A DNA stretch of 64,000 bases from Blastocystis sp. Blastoise (lineage: Eukaryota > Sar > Bigyra > Opalinata > Blastocystidae). The position numbers and the translations under genes are program-made. This document shows positions 41,768 to 55,300 of this stretch, in pieces. The notes under the pieces are model-generated. The model did not search any database. It was given only the letters and a program-made list of their open reading frames with translations, and had not been told where the DNA came from. The stretch is from NCBI GenBank assembly GCA_039096225.1, contig JBBPEB010000024.1:372001-436000 (forward strand). The letters run 5' to 3'. Position 1 is the first letter of the stretch. The number at the start of each line of letters is the position of its first letter.

Positions 41768-44426
41768 ATTTTTAGACCATAATATACAATTAAGAGTTAA
41801 TTCATGAATAGTATTAAACATATTATTATCAAAGAGACTTGATATCCATTTTAAATAATTTATACTACTATCTTCTTCAACTATAGATATTATACGAAAT
41901 AGATAATAATTTAATATAAAGAATGAATATACATGAAACAGTTAATTTATTCAAATGTTGTAATACACTACTCTTTAAGAATTTTGATAAAGAGTTTCTT
42001 ATATCATTTTTACTAGGTTGCTTATCATCACTATGTTCTTCATTATAATTATTATTATTTTCTTCTTCTTCTTCTTCTACAAATGAATATATATTATTGT
42101 CATATATTATATATTTATTAAATATAAATAGATACCTTCAAATGTAATATCTATGCAATCAATATTTTGGTTGTATTTCTCAAAATAATCTAACTTTATG
42201 ATATTTTCAGAATCAGTAAAACCAACTTTATAGAATATAAATATATATAATAAACATATAATATATTAGAAAAAATAAAGAAATGTTTTATACTAGAAAG
42301 TTCTTTAAAGGAAATAAGATTTTTTTCTAATAATTCTTTTAAATTCAGAAAACAATTCGCAAAATTATCTATACACGAAGAAAATAAATAGAATTATTTA
42401 TGTAAATAGTATTACATTCTTAAATATATATATATAATAAATTCGCTATATACCAATTCCATCAATATGAATTGAATGAGTATACACTAGTTTATTTAAA
42501 AGACAGGCTATTTCATTCTTTTGATCAGAATCAATTCTATCTATATGAATAGTATCAATCATAGACATTAAATTCTTAGGAAATAGTGACTCAAAATTAT
42601 TAACATCTATTAAATAACAATAGATAAACTATAGGTACATTAATATACCTATATGTATATCGTAATTAATAATATGTAATTTGGGAAAACATTCGTTTTT
42701 TATTGAAGATAATTGGAACAATACTATATATATAGAATAACTAATTTAGTATATATATATGATCATAATCATCATAGATGAGCTCAGTAACATTTGGAAA
42801 TACATGAGTTGTCATTATTGTATTAAAAAGATTCTCATCAATTTTGTTAGATAATGTTTTAACTATATTAAATAATAATATTGATAATAATAAATAGAAA
42901 AGAATACTCCAGAAAACACTTAATGTAGTTGAAGAATCAAAAACACCTTCTTCTAATGTTTTATCATTATTGACGCATTATATTGTGAATAATCATCTAT
43001 ATTAATAATTTATTATATATATATAAATATACATGTAATAATCTCGATTTGTGAAATTGAATAATATGAAAAGAGATGTAATAATTGAGAAATACCCCAT
43101 TTAGAAGATACTTTGTCAATTCTATATTATATATATATATATTAGAATTATTTAATAATCATTCTTAATATAGAAGAATATCATTATATACCCAAATGTT
43201 TTGCTGTTTTTCTTATCTATAAAATGATAATAAAATAAAGGAAGCGATAGAATATATATATATATATATGCCATCATATTTAATTATGATTCTATCTTCT
43301 GTGTTATTAACGTAGCATTTCTTTACTTCTGAATAATCATTCTTATATATAGCTTCATCAACAACATATTTATATAATTTAGGTAACATATTCTCTTCTC
43401 TTCTTTCATTATACGAATCAATTAAATCAGATGTATAATATAGTTTATTGATATCTAAAGAAGACATGTTATTATATTCATTCATTTCTGATTCAGTATA
43501 ATATTCATAATCATCAGAATTCTTTATTTTATCTTCATCACTATAGTATAGGCGAGAATATTCCATTATATATTCATCACTATTTGGATTCAATAATTGA
43601 TTAGTTTTCTTATAATGTGTTGTTACTATAGGTATATTTATTATTATAAAATTATATATATACTAATTATTTTTAATTCTTCTAAAGAAGGGAACATATC
43701 TTGAATACACGATGGACATATATATTCTAATGGAATATTTGATGAATAATTATCTGTATACGTTATTATCATATATATATATATATATATATACATTTAA
43801 TATCAACTTTAGTAATATTCATCATTTAAAAAAAAAGAGAATAATATAATAATTCATCTTTTCGTTGAGGAGTAAATAATCCTTGTATAATACATTATTA
43901 GTAAAGAATAACATAAATACCATCTATGTCAATTTCTTTCTTATTTAAATTAAATAATTCCTTAGGGAACTTTAAATTATCCACACTTTTCATCTGATGC
44001 ATGTAATTATACAGTGTATAATCATTTTCATTTAAATATATAGGAAATAATTCTTTTATATGAAATAATTAATCATTTCATATTGTGATATCAGTAAAAC
44101 CAGGATATTCTAAAATTGTTTTATATATATCATAACTATCTCGTAGATTTAAAGAAGAAATATCGTTGTTTTCGTCCATCAAAAAAGAAATCACTTTATC
44201 CATGCTCAGTGAAGGTATATCTATTAATAACTGCAATCTTCATATTTATCAGGGTGTTGTATAATATCATGAAAGTATGATTCAGGATATTTCTCTATAA
44301 ATTCTCCAGGAATCGATAATTGCGTCTCATCTTGAAATGTAAACAAATCTAGAACTGATAATTTTTTTATATTCATATTCAGATACATTTCTCTTCATTT
44401 AACCAAGATTTAGTGTCTGAAATCAC
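40604..44426 (-). pseudogene. BTB-LRR-like gene (copy 4) with several lesions
   Basis: Architecture as in copies 1 and 3, transcribed leftward. The head exon (near 44426-44388) lines up with the others but begins GTG where they have ATG. After the intron, the BTB-like exon reads LFTFQDETQLSIPGEFIEKY, then TAATAG at 44229-44221, where paralogs read YYIDM; one base is missing. Further on TGA (44080-44078) and TAA (44071-44069) fall in the reading frame inside the equivalent of LLFHVKELF. Downstream exons are well kept, e.g. LLNPNSDEYIMEYSRLYYSDED and TESEMNEYNNMSSLDINKLYY, nearly matching copy 3, and the last exon ends QENHVNYEFNLF-TAA. Multiple independent breaks in the 5' part make this a pseudogene rather than a sequencing artefact. 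Confidence 0.7.
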
Positions 44427-47400
44427 TCAAATACAACTATAAGCAGAGAATGATCATATAGTATTATACTCAAAATACGATAATCTATATAAATAACGTA
44501 TAAATACCTTTTAATGACTATAATATAATAAAAATATAATAAATCCTTGAGATAACAAAGAAAATAATTTGTATTTCTTTTATATAATAAATTCGTGAAT
44601 TTATTGTATTTGTTAGTAAGATATTAAAGAATTTTCATGATTATAATTATTCAGACATTTTCAGAGATATTTCTTCATTTGTTTTATTTGAATAGAGATT
44701 TATTGTTTTAAAAACGTATATGAATATATCATCCTTCTTTGAGAAAAAATATATCAGATTTAATGAGAAATAACACTAAAATCAATACATCAATAAACAC
44801 TAATTCGACTGTGCTATCTTTTTATTTATATATGTATTATAATAAACATTACTGAAATTCAATAAATAATAAATTCGATAGTATTTTGTTAATAATGTTA
44901 ATAAATGAAATTTTTTCTCTGTTTTAAAGTTGTTTTATATTGCTATTATAATTAAATATAAAAATACATATTTAATAAGCATGAATACACAATATGGATA
45001 GAGATATAAGCAAATATTAAAAAATGTTTTTTTTTTTGAATTCCACGTTCAAAGTATGGGAAAAAAGTCTTCTTTGATATGGTCCTTATTCTTGGAGTCT
45101 TTTAGATTCCTTTCAATCCGTGAAAAACTTTTTCAGCATCAGCTTAAATGAATTCCTAAGAAAAAATATTTTCTAAACATTATTATCTGGATTATTTAAT
45201 TATATAGAGTGTTATTTTATTATTTATATTTATAGTATGTTTTATTTGGTATATTATGATAGATTAGAATTGAAATGAATTTAAATAATAAACCAATTGG
45301 TGAATCATTCTTTCAAGTATGTGTTTATTTGATTTAATATTATTTGTATAGGTTTAAAAAACTGGTGTAAGAAAACTGGTGGTATTGTTTATTCGATATT
45401 GGAAGAAAACGTAATGATGGACATTTCATCGTTGAAAATATTTTTTGGTGAATGCTCTAGTGGTATGTTACGTGATATTTTATTTTAATATTCAATTACT
45501 TTTTAGGAAATTATTAAAAATAAAAAAACAATTGATCTCCATTACTAAGAAAATGATGTCTATGTCCTTCTAGATATTCAAGTGGTTTTATATTTTATTA
45601 AAAGTATATATTTATATTATTATCAATATAAAATTATATAGAAATGGTGAATGATTATTGGTTTAGAATTCTTGAAACTATTTGGTTTTATCACCATCAT
45701 CGACTCCTTGAGTGTATATATATATATTAAATAATTATTCTTTAGATTATATAGTGAATTAATAATGATTATATATAGAAAAAATCTTAATATATATACA
45801 TACTTGAAGAGTATCTATTTATTTATTTTTATTAAATTTATATATATATTTATTAAATTAGATTTTTATTATAGTTTTTATTTCCTTATGACTGAGGTTC
45901 TATTATATATATATATTATATTTATATATTTTATAGTATTACTATATAGACATAATAATGATTAAATTAGATTATTTAGTTACTCTACAAAAGGTATATA
46001 TATATATATTACACTCTTTCTCTTATATATATATTGGTTATTAATGTATAGATACAAAACAATTCAATATAAATATAATATTAGTTTTTTATTATTTATA
46101 AACATATATTATGAGTCATCAATTCTTTAAATATTTTATATTAATTTATATATTATTTTTACTCTATATATATTTATATATACTATTATTATAGATATTT
46201 AATCAGTGACTCTACATCAATAATACTACGTGATTAGGTATATATATATATATTTACATTCATATATTTCTAATATATTATTTTTTATCAAACATATTGT
46301 GGTGTTTATTATTAACATAATATATATATATGTTTATATATTAATTTTATTTATATATAGAATGATATTTTATTCTTATATTATGAAATTTATACTTATT
46401 AATTTCAATATATAGAATGTATATAGTTATATATATGAGTGTGATATTGTTATTAGTATATATATATTATTATTATAAATGTTTAGAGGATAGTTTTTTA
46501 TTTCTATTTAGTATATATATTATTATTATTATTATAAATGTTTAGAGGATATTTTTTTTATATTATTCAAATAGTTTATATAGTTTAATATTTATATGAC
46601 TATTATATTTCATATACACTTATTATTTGACTATTATATATATATATTAGAGATAATAATCTTATATAATTATTTATAGTTAATGATGATATAATGTGCA
46701 TATAATGACATTTATAGAGAAGTTATCCTTTCGTGTTTCTGAGGCATGCTATATATTGAACTCTTTTGTTTTTTATTATTATTGTTTATATATATATTCT
46801 TTTATTTATATAAATGTAACATAATTTTTATGTATATATTTTTTAATTAATTTTGAATTATTAATATTTTTTATCTATATTTCATATATATATAGTCTTT
46901 AACAGTGGCTTTTATTTGATTTCCGATAAGATTAGAATTATATATATATATATAGGTTTCTTTTTTAAATACTCTTTTGTATATAGAATTCAACCTTTTT
47001 TAATATATATAAAATCCTTGTTATATATTCTCTAGTTATTATTTTACAATAAGATTTTTTTTCTTTCTATATATTATTAATTATACTATAGAATCTAGAC
47101 TGTTTATAAAAACTATTATTATATTGTTGATAAAGTATTCTATATATATATATTACTTTATATATTTTTTATTTCTCTTATAATAATATAAATATTCTAA
47201 ACTTAATTATAGCCGATTCAGACATATATATATTTTTTTTATTCTTTTCATTCTCTTACTGTCTATTATAGAAGATATCTCTTACATTTTTCCTGTCTAT
47301 ATATATATATGTATATATTATACAATATTGATTTTATGTTAATTGCTTTATTTTATTATATTCTTTATTATACTTATATTCCTTATATATTCTACTAAAT

Positions 47401-47526
47401 ATTTTTATTCTACAGTCTTTCATTATATAGGTTCTTTAGTAATCGTTTATATACAATATATATAATTTTTTTTATAGTTTCTTTTGTGTTAAATGTACAT
47501 AGAGTTATATTCATATAATTAATATT
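44427..47526. other. Gene-poor A/T region
   Basis: A possible small spliced frame begins near 45275 (MNLNNKPIGESFFQ, donor GTATGTG, then NWCKKTGGIVYSILEEN around 45360), but the phases of the visible splice sites do not agree, so I do not call a gene. Beyond 45700 the sequence is TA and TTAT repeats. Confidence 0.4.
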
Positions 47527-47594
47527 CCTTAGACTGAATATGGTCAGTAACAATCATTCATAGATTATTATCAGGTTCAATTCCTGATCTAAGG
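47527..47594 (+). tRNA. tRNA-like cloverleaf 1 (possibly a pseudo-tRNA)
   Basis: 68 nt that fold on paper. The 7-bp acceptor CCTTAGA/TCTAAGG and 4-bp D stem CTGA/TCAG are perfect. The anticodon arm is AATC-ATTCATA-GATT and the T arm is TCAGG-TTCAATT-CCTGA. GGTTCAATTCC fits the polymerase III B box. The loop would give anticodon UCA. It is shorter than a normal nuclear tRNA, lacks the two-base U8/R9 linker, and has U at position 37. It may be a degraded or organelle-type tRNA. Confidence 0.4.
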
Positions 47595-50500
47595 TCATTT
47601 ATTATGTTTTTTGGAAAATTATAAATATTTTTTCTCTATAGATATTTTCATTTATTAATACTATGATATTGCTATATTGATTGTTAAGGAATTAAATAAA
47701 CTCTATGAATCGTTTGTCATTTGTATATAATGTTTTTAGATACGTTTACTTAACACACAACACATTCACAATTACATTCATTTAGAATCTTCTCTTCATT
47801 AATTCATTCTGCTAATCATCTTATTGATCAATTCTAGACGCAAATAAAATATAAATATTCATCAATAACATCTTGAAACCTATAAACAAGCAATGCATTC
47901 TTTGTTTATACTCTTAAAAATGATTCTAAGTGTTGATATTAACATAATTGACATTAATAATCATTTCTAACATTTATAAACTACTTTTTAATACTTTTGA
48001 AGAACTTAAACAAATTTAAATTACCTAGAAAACTATTATAATTAGCATCTGGATGATACATGTCAGAAGAGAATTCAAATTATTTATAGAAAAATAAAAT
48101 AACGATATTCTAACTCAACATATCAATAAGAAAAATCAATTTTGCTTGTAACTCTATCATAAATGATTTGTTTACTAAAAGACCTATTCAAATCAACATA
48201 GAATTTAAATTTAAACACACACAAATCATCGATTCTCATAATTCCACTAATTTTTCTCAATCAAATGACTATCGTATATGCAACTCATTCTTGTTAATTT
48301 CATCAATTATAACGATTTCCTTATGACTGAAATTATCAGTTTTATTGTATTCAATACTCTATAAATAATTAACCAATTAACTAATCTTATTTACTTAAAT
48401 ACATACTCCAACAACAACAACAAGACATCAAGAGAAAAAAAACAGCTTAAAGTATTTAAATAAAATAATATTCAATAAAAAGTTGAAATACTAAGATTTC
48501 AATAAAATTTAATAAATTAATTTATTGTGAAGTTTCAATAATCCCATAAAAATATGATTAATCTCGTTTTTGTATGCTTTAAGCATATATTTATCTATAT
48601 ATAGGCCCTAGAAGTATATTAGAGTGTCTTGCAGTCTCCATTGTTGAATTAATCTGCATTAGTCTGTCTCCATCTTCTAATATGAGCTTATCTAGGTGAT
48701 GCAGTTTGGTTGAACTAGATGATCAGGTATTGTTTTGTTGTTATAAATGTGATGATGTGACGTCACTACACAAAACTATTTCTTTAGGCTTCCTAAGATA
48801 GTCATAATGGACTCATCATGCTAACTGAATGATTTTTAAATCTTTTATGAAAAAAAGAACTTAATTGTATCGATAGATTTATCTTAAATAATATAATAAA
48901 GTAAGTTTCTTTGCCAAATAAACTATCTCCAAAGTTCATATATTCATTATTGATATAGATTGGCTTGATTTATATTCAGATTGTAAGTATATATATATTT
49001 TTTTCTATATATTTTTATAACCATTATTATATAATACTTTATATAATTTATTGTAATACTCTAAAGTCTATTTCTTGCTTTTTGGATCACTAAATTCTTG
49101 GTTTCTCTTTTATATGCTATGTTAACATTACCTTATTATACTTTTTTATATAATAATATTTTCTTTATTATTAAGAATCATTTTTATTTATCATTGTGAT
49201 TTGTTACATTCAATATATTTATTGAGCAAATTTATTTTGAATTATTCTCATTTTTATTAATATATATGTCCAAAATTTTTATATATATTTTTCTTCATTC
49301 TTATTTTCTCCTCTTGTCCTATATTTGTCTTTTTCTCACTTTCACTCTTCCATTCTATCTTCTCTTCTAATTCTACTTATTTTATATTCTTATGTTACAT
49401 AAAACAATTATCGCTATTCTTAATACTCTGTTTTATTTCATGTTCCTTTATAGTATATTCCAGTTTTTCATTCTCTTTCTTCTTTCCTTTCTATTAATTA
49501 TTACTGGTTCTTCTTCTCTTATCATTACCTACTCTTCTTCATTTCCATCACTTTATTCTTCTTCTTTTTCATTTCCTTCTTATATCATTACTTCCTTTCT
49601 CATCTCCTTCCAATTATACTTTTTTTATTCACTATTCATTTTATTTATTCATCTACACGTTCTGTTTATACGCTTTTCTTCTTCTTTTTTCTTCATCTAT
49701 ATATTCTCCTTCTCCTCCCAGTCTTCTTCTTCTATTTATGCTTTGTCTCTTTCTATTCTCCTATATATATCATTCATCTCCTTCTTTTCCTTCTCTATCT
49801 CATCCTCTCTATATCTATTTCTTCTTCTTCTACATATCCTTTTTCCACTTTTTCTATATCTTTTGTTTCTCTTTCTATAGCTTCTATATATCATTCTTCT
49901 CTATCTCCATCTCCATCTTCTTTTTAAATCTTCTTATTTTTTCTCTTTTATATTCTTCTCATCTTATTCATTTCCATCTATTTTTCTCTATATCTCATTA
50001 TTTTCAATATTTATTACACATAATATCATTTATATTTAATTTTTTTTCACTCTCATTCTCTTTTTCATATACATAAGTAGTCTCATATGTTTTATTTTCA
50101 TCTTCACTTGCACTTACTATGTGTATTCTCCTCATCTTTTTATTTCCTACTAAATTTATTTTCCTTAATTCTTCTTCTAACTCTCTTTTCTCTATATTAT
50201 TTTCTTCTTCTTCCTTATACATGACTTTTTCTCCATATATTTCTTTTAACTTTTACCTTCTAATTTTATTATCTACTCAGATTTCGTCTTTTTCTAATTC
50301 TTATTTATATCGATTTTTGTTTACTCTCAATCTTTCTAAATAATTCATTCTTTTTCTCATTTAATTAATATTCTTCACTTTTTTCCACTTCTCATTTACT
50401 AATCTATTTATTCTTATTCTTTTCTTCATTATTTTTTATGCTTAATTCCTGTCTTTTATTAGTTTTTTTATCTATGATATATATTCTTTCCATATTTAAA

Positions 50501-50821
50501 AATTAATTCTATCTATTATTTATTAATCAAAATTTAACTTTTTTCATTAAAATATAAATTCTTGCTTATTATTTCTTTATTTATAGATATAATTTTATTT
50601 TTTTTTTCTTATTTATATATTTAACTTTTATATTATAAAATAATGTTTTTTTTTTATAAGACTTATATAATAGTAATAACAATAATTTATTTTTAATTTA
50701 ATTAATTTAAACATAGAATATAAATATACATTTATACATCTATATTATTTATTTACATTTTTTATGATATAAATATATTAAATATTATGTATTTTATTAT
50801 GATTATTATGATTATTATTAC
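47595..50821. other. Gene-poor region with a pyrimidine tract and a compositional island
   Basis: Contains a GC-richer island at 48595-48840 and a strand-asymmetric pyrimidine tract at about 49265-50345, both described as separate observations. No intact gene recognised. Frames inside the tract (162 and 112 codons, Ser/Phe/Leu-rich on plus) are products of composition. Confidence 0.5.
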
Positions 50822-50889
50822 TCTTATGCTCTATAAGGTGAGAGACTATCATAATTCGATAGTAATCAGGTTCAACTCCTGACATAAGC
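50822..50889 (+). tRNA. tRNA-like cloverleaf 2 (possibly a pseudo-tRNA)
   Basis: 68 nt alignable position by position with the one at 47527. Acceptor CTTATG/CATAAG (6 bp, outermost pair mismatched), D arm CTCT...GAG (imperfect), anticodon arm CTATC-ATAATTC-GATAG (5 bp), T arm TCAGG-TTCAACT-CCTGA. B box GGTTCAACTCC. Anticodon would be AAU (Ile). As in the first, there is no U8/R9 linker and a U follows the anticodon, so function is doubtful. Confidence 0.4.
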
Positions 50890-52348
50890 TATTATATTTA
50901 TATATATATAAATTGATATCTTATTTAATAAAGATTTATTTTGAAGCTATATTTACACTCATTAATATATATATCAGACTTTTTATAGCTCTTTAAGTGT
51001 AAAAAACGACAGTTTTTGAAATGAGTTGTAATCTGATGTATTCTCAACAGTACCGGTTATTGAAAATATGCTATTAATGAGCCAAATACAATTTTAAAAC
51101 TTAAATTCATTTATTTATTATAAAATATACTCAAGTACAGAGTATATTCAGCAATGATTAAGAATTTAGCCACTTTAGTTCATTATTTTAAACTTAATTC
51201 CTGTCAATAAGTTCATAAATATTAACCAATTTAATATATATACATTGATGACAGTTAATCAACCTTATTTTTTTTATCACAACTACTCGATCCATAAAAT
51301 AAAAATTTATTCTTTAAATATAGCATATAGAAACTAATGTAATATATAAAATAAAACGTTTTGATTTGAATCCGTCTTTTATTATCGTTTTATTTTAAAC
51401 ATTTCACTATTGAGGCTTGAAAAACAATTGTTTGAAGCTAATATGTGTATATATTTGTAGTCAAAAATGCATATATTATACTATTACAATATAAATGAAA
51501 ATAAAGAGTGACAAGAAATGGGTTGACTGCCAAAAATGACTTTTATAAGTTAAAAATAGTTTTATGAGATTTGTAGATTTATATTAAATGTATAAATATA
51601 TGATTAAAATAGAATCTCAGTTGAAACACGTATTTCAAGTGTAAATCGACAGCCGCTAAATAAAATTATTTAATAGTTTACTTTTAGTCAAGGTTATCTT
51701 ATAATAATTTATGCATTATTTCCTTTTTCTTTTTATGTTCGATACAATCTTTCAAACAATTTTATCATTATTCTATTCTAATAGGTTATTAATTGAATTG
51801 ATATAAAATATAGACTACATATTGCCATCTTAATAATATATTAGTAAACATAAATGTATGGATATAAATAAATACGAATAGAGAAATATTTTTAAAAAAT
51901 TAATGGAATAGTATTGTTTAATAAAAGAACTTCTAATAGAAATCTAGAAATCTATCTATTGGATAAAAATTATAGAATCTAACTGTATATAATATTTATT
52001 ATCTTTTTAAAGATATATAGAAATAAATCAAATTTACACAATTATTATATAAACTAATACTATAAAACAATGAAATAGAAATGTTAACAAATATTTTTGG
52101 GCATTTCTAATAAATATATATGATATATTAGGTAGAGAGACAATAACTAATAAAATTTGCGTATTTCTAATATTTTTTAGTATAGTTTTTGCATTAAATT
52201 AACTTAAGTAAACAATTTTATCAATGTTTAATATGATTATTATATAACAAAACTAATAGAATATTATCATAATATTAATCATGAATAATTATTAAAATAA
52301 AATAAAAAAATAATAATATATATATATATGAAATTATAAACAAAAGCA
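50890..52348. other. Intergenic, no gene recognised
   Basis: A/T-rich spacer downstream of the giant surface-protein gene. No feature seen. Confidence 0.45.
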
Positions 52349-55300
52349 TTATAACGTAACAGGTTTTTCAACTTTTACAGTTTCAATTTCAGGTGTTTTT
52401 TTATGAGGTTGTAATTTCTTTTCTTTCTTTTCTTTCTTTATATTTTTTAGAACAAATATTAATATCAAAAGTATAACAAGAATTACTACAACAACAATAA
52501 GAATAATTGTTGTAATTGAAAGAGAATTACCTGTTGATACTATTTTTCCATTAATTGAAGTATTAGTAATATTTTGAAGATTAGAATCATTACTTGTTTT
52601 ACATGCTTTAAGAAGAATAGAATCAATACCAGTAAATAAAGTATTTATATCATTCTTTATATTATCTTCATCAGATTCATTAGCAGTTATTCTTACATTA
52701 ACTGAAACACCATCAGTATAAGTAGATATACTAGAAACACTAATAATCTTTACAGCAGATGAAGGAATAGAATAACTAGTAAGTGATTGAACAATAAGTG
52801 TTCTAAATGTTTCAGTAGTAGAAGGAGTATTAAAAGCAGCTTCAGTTAATCCTTCAAGTTTTATAGGAACATCAATAAATATTTTATTATCACCAGGATT
52901 CTCATTTGTAATAAATATATAACAATCAGAATTATCAGCAATTTGCCAAGAAGCAGTACCAACACCTGTATTTTGACAAACACGACTTTGAATACCTAAT
53001 TGACCAGAAGGACATTCAATATAAGCAGTTATATCTCTTTCAGTAATAGGCCAATTATCATCAGAAGGACAATAAACAATACTTATCGTAATAGTAATAG
53101 TAGCAGTAGATTCTCCTCTAGCATTAGAAGCAGTAATAGTATAACTATTAGAAGAAGCTGAAGTAGGAATACCATATATAAAGCCATTTTGAGTATTAAA
53201 TATTAATCCATCAGGAAGAGAAGGAGATATAGTTAAAGGATTAAGATTACCACCTGTAATAGAAGCCATAATTGGAGTAATAATATCATTCTTATATCCA
53301 ATAATCGTATTAGTATTATAAGAAATGGTAGGATTCTTTAATTCACAATTATTAATAACAGTATCCCAAACAGCAGGATAACCAAGTTTACATAATCTAG
53401 TTCTAAATCCTTCATAATTAATAGGATCTTCACATGGTAAAGTAATTTGTTGACCAATTTCAGTCATAGACCAACCATTTTCAGCAACACAAGAAATAAT
53501 ACTTATCGTAATAGTAATAGTAGTAGTAGATTCTCCTCTTGAATTAGAAATAGTTACAGTATAAGTATTAGAAGAATCAGAAGTAGGAATACCATAAATT
53601 AATCCAGTAGTAGGATTAAATGATAATCCATCAGGAAGAGAAGGAGATATAGTTAAAGGATTCAAATTACCACCTGTAATAGAAGCAACCACAGGAGTAA
53701 TAGCAATATTTTTATATCCAATAATTTCATTAGTATGATAAGAAATTGAAGGCATCTTTAATTGACAATTATTAATAACAGTATCCCAAACAGCAGGATA
53801 TTCAAGTTTACATAATCTTGTTCTAAATCCTTCATAATTAATAGGATCTTCACATGGTAAAGTAATTTGTTGACCAATTTCTGTAGCAGACCAAACAGTA
53901 TCATCAGGACAATTAGCAATACTAATAATAATAGTAATAGTAGCAGTTGATTCTCCTCTTGAATTAGATATACTAATAGTATAACTATTAGAAGAATCAG
54001 AAGTAGGTGTACCATATATTTGACCATTTTGATTATTAAAAGATAATCCATCAGGAAGAGAAGGATTAATAGTTAAAGGATTCAAATTACCTCCTGTAAT
54101 AGAAGCTATAATTGGAGTAATACCAATATTTTTATATCCAGTAATAGTAGTAGTTATATAAGAAATTGAAGGATTCTTTAGTTGACAATTATTAACAGCA
54201 TCTTCCCAAACAGCAGGATTTCCTAATAAACATAATCTTGTTCTAAATCCTTCATAATTAATAGTATCTTCACATGGTAAAGTAACTTGTTCTCCAGCTT
54301 CTGTAACAGGCCATATATCATCCATTATACAATTATAAATATTAATAATAATATTAATAACAGCATTATCTTCTCCTCTTGGATTTGATACAGTGATCAC
54401 ATAAGAACCAGAAGAAGAAGAAGTAGGTGTACCATATATTTGACCATTTTCAGTATTAAATATTAATCCATCAGGAAGAGAAGGATTAATAGTAATAGAA
54501 TTCAAATTACCACCTGTAATAGTAGCATTAACAGAATTAATAGCAATATTCTTATATCCAGTAATAGTAGTTATATCATATATAATTGAAGGCATTTTTA
54601 GTTGACAATTATTAATAATATCTCCCCAAACAGCAGGATATTCAAGTTTACATAATCTTGTTCTAAATCCTTCATAATTCATAGTATCTTCACAAGGTAA
54701 AGTAATTTGTTGACCAGCTTCTGTAGCAGGCCAAATATCATCAGAAATACAATTAGAAGCACTTATAGTAATAGTAATAGTCACAGTAGATTGACCTGTA
54801 GGATTAGAAATTGTTATAGTATAACTATTAGAAGAATCAGAAGTAGGAATACCATATATTTGACCATTTTCAGTATTAAATATTAATCCATCAGGAAGAG
54901 AAGGAGATATAGTTAAAGGATTAAGATTACCACCTGTAATAGTAGCAGCCACAGGAGTAATAGCATTATTTTTATTACCTATTATATTAGTAGTAGCATA
55001 TGAGATAGTAGGTAATAAAAGTTGACAATTATTAATAATATCTCCCCAAACAGCAGGATCTCCTCTTATACATAATCTTGTTCTAAATCCTTCATAATTA
55101 ATAGTATCTTCACAATCTAAAATAGCTTGTTCTCCAGCTTCTGTAATAGGCCAAATATCATCAATAGGACAACTACTATCTTTTATAGTAATAGTAATAG
55201 TAGCAGTAGATTCACCTCTAGGATTAGAAATCGTAATAGTATATAATACAGAAGAAGAAGAAGTAGTAGTAGTAGGTGTACCATATATTAATCCAGTAAT

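Noticed and set aside
49392-50076. Plus-strand frames of 162 and 112 codons, Ser/Phe/Leu-rich, resembling multi-pass membrane proteins
   Set aside because: They follow from the pyrimidine-rich composition, overlap in different frames and show no domain pattern.
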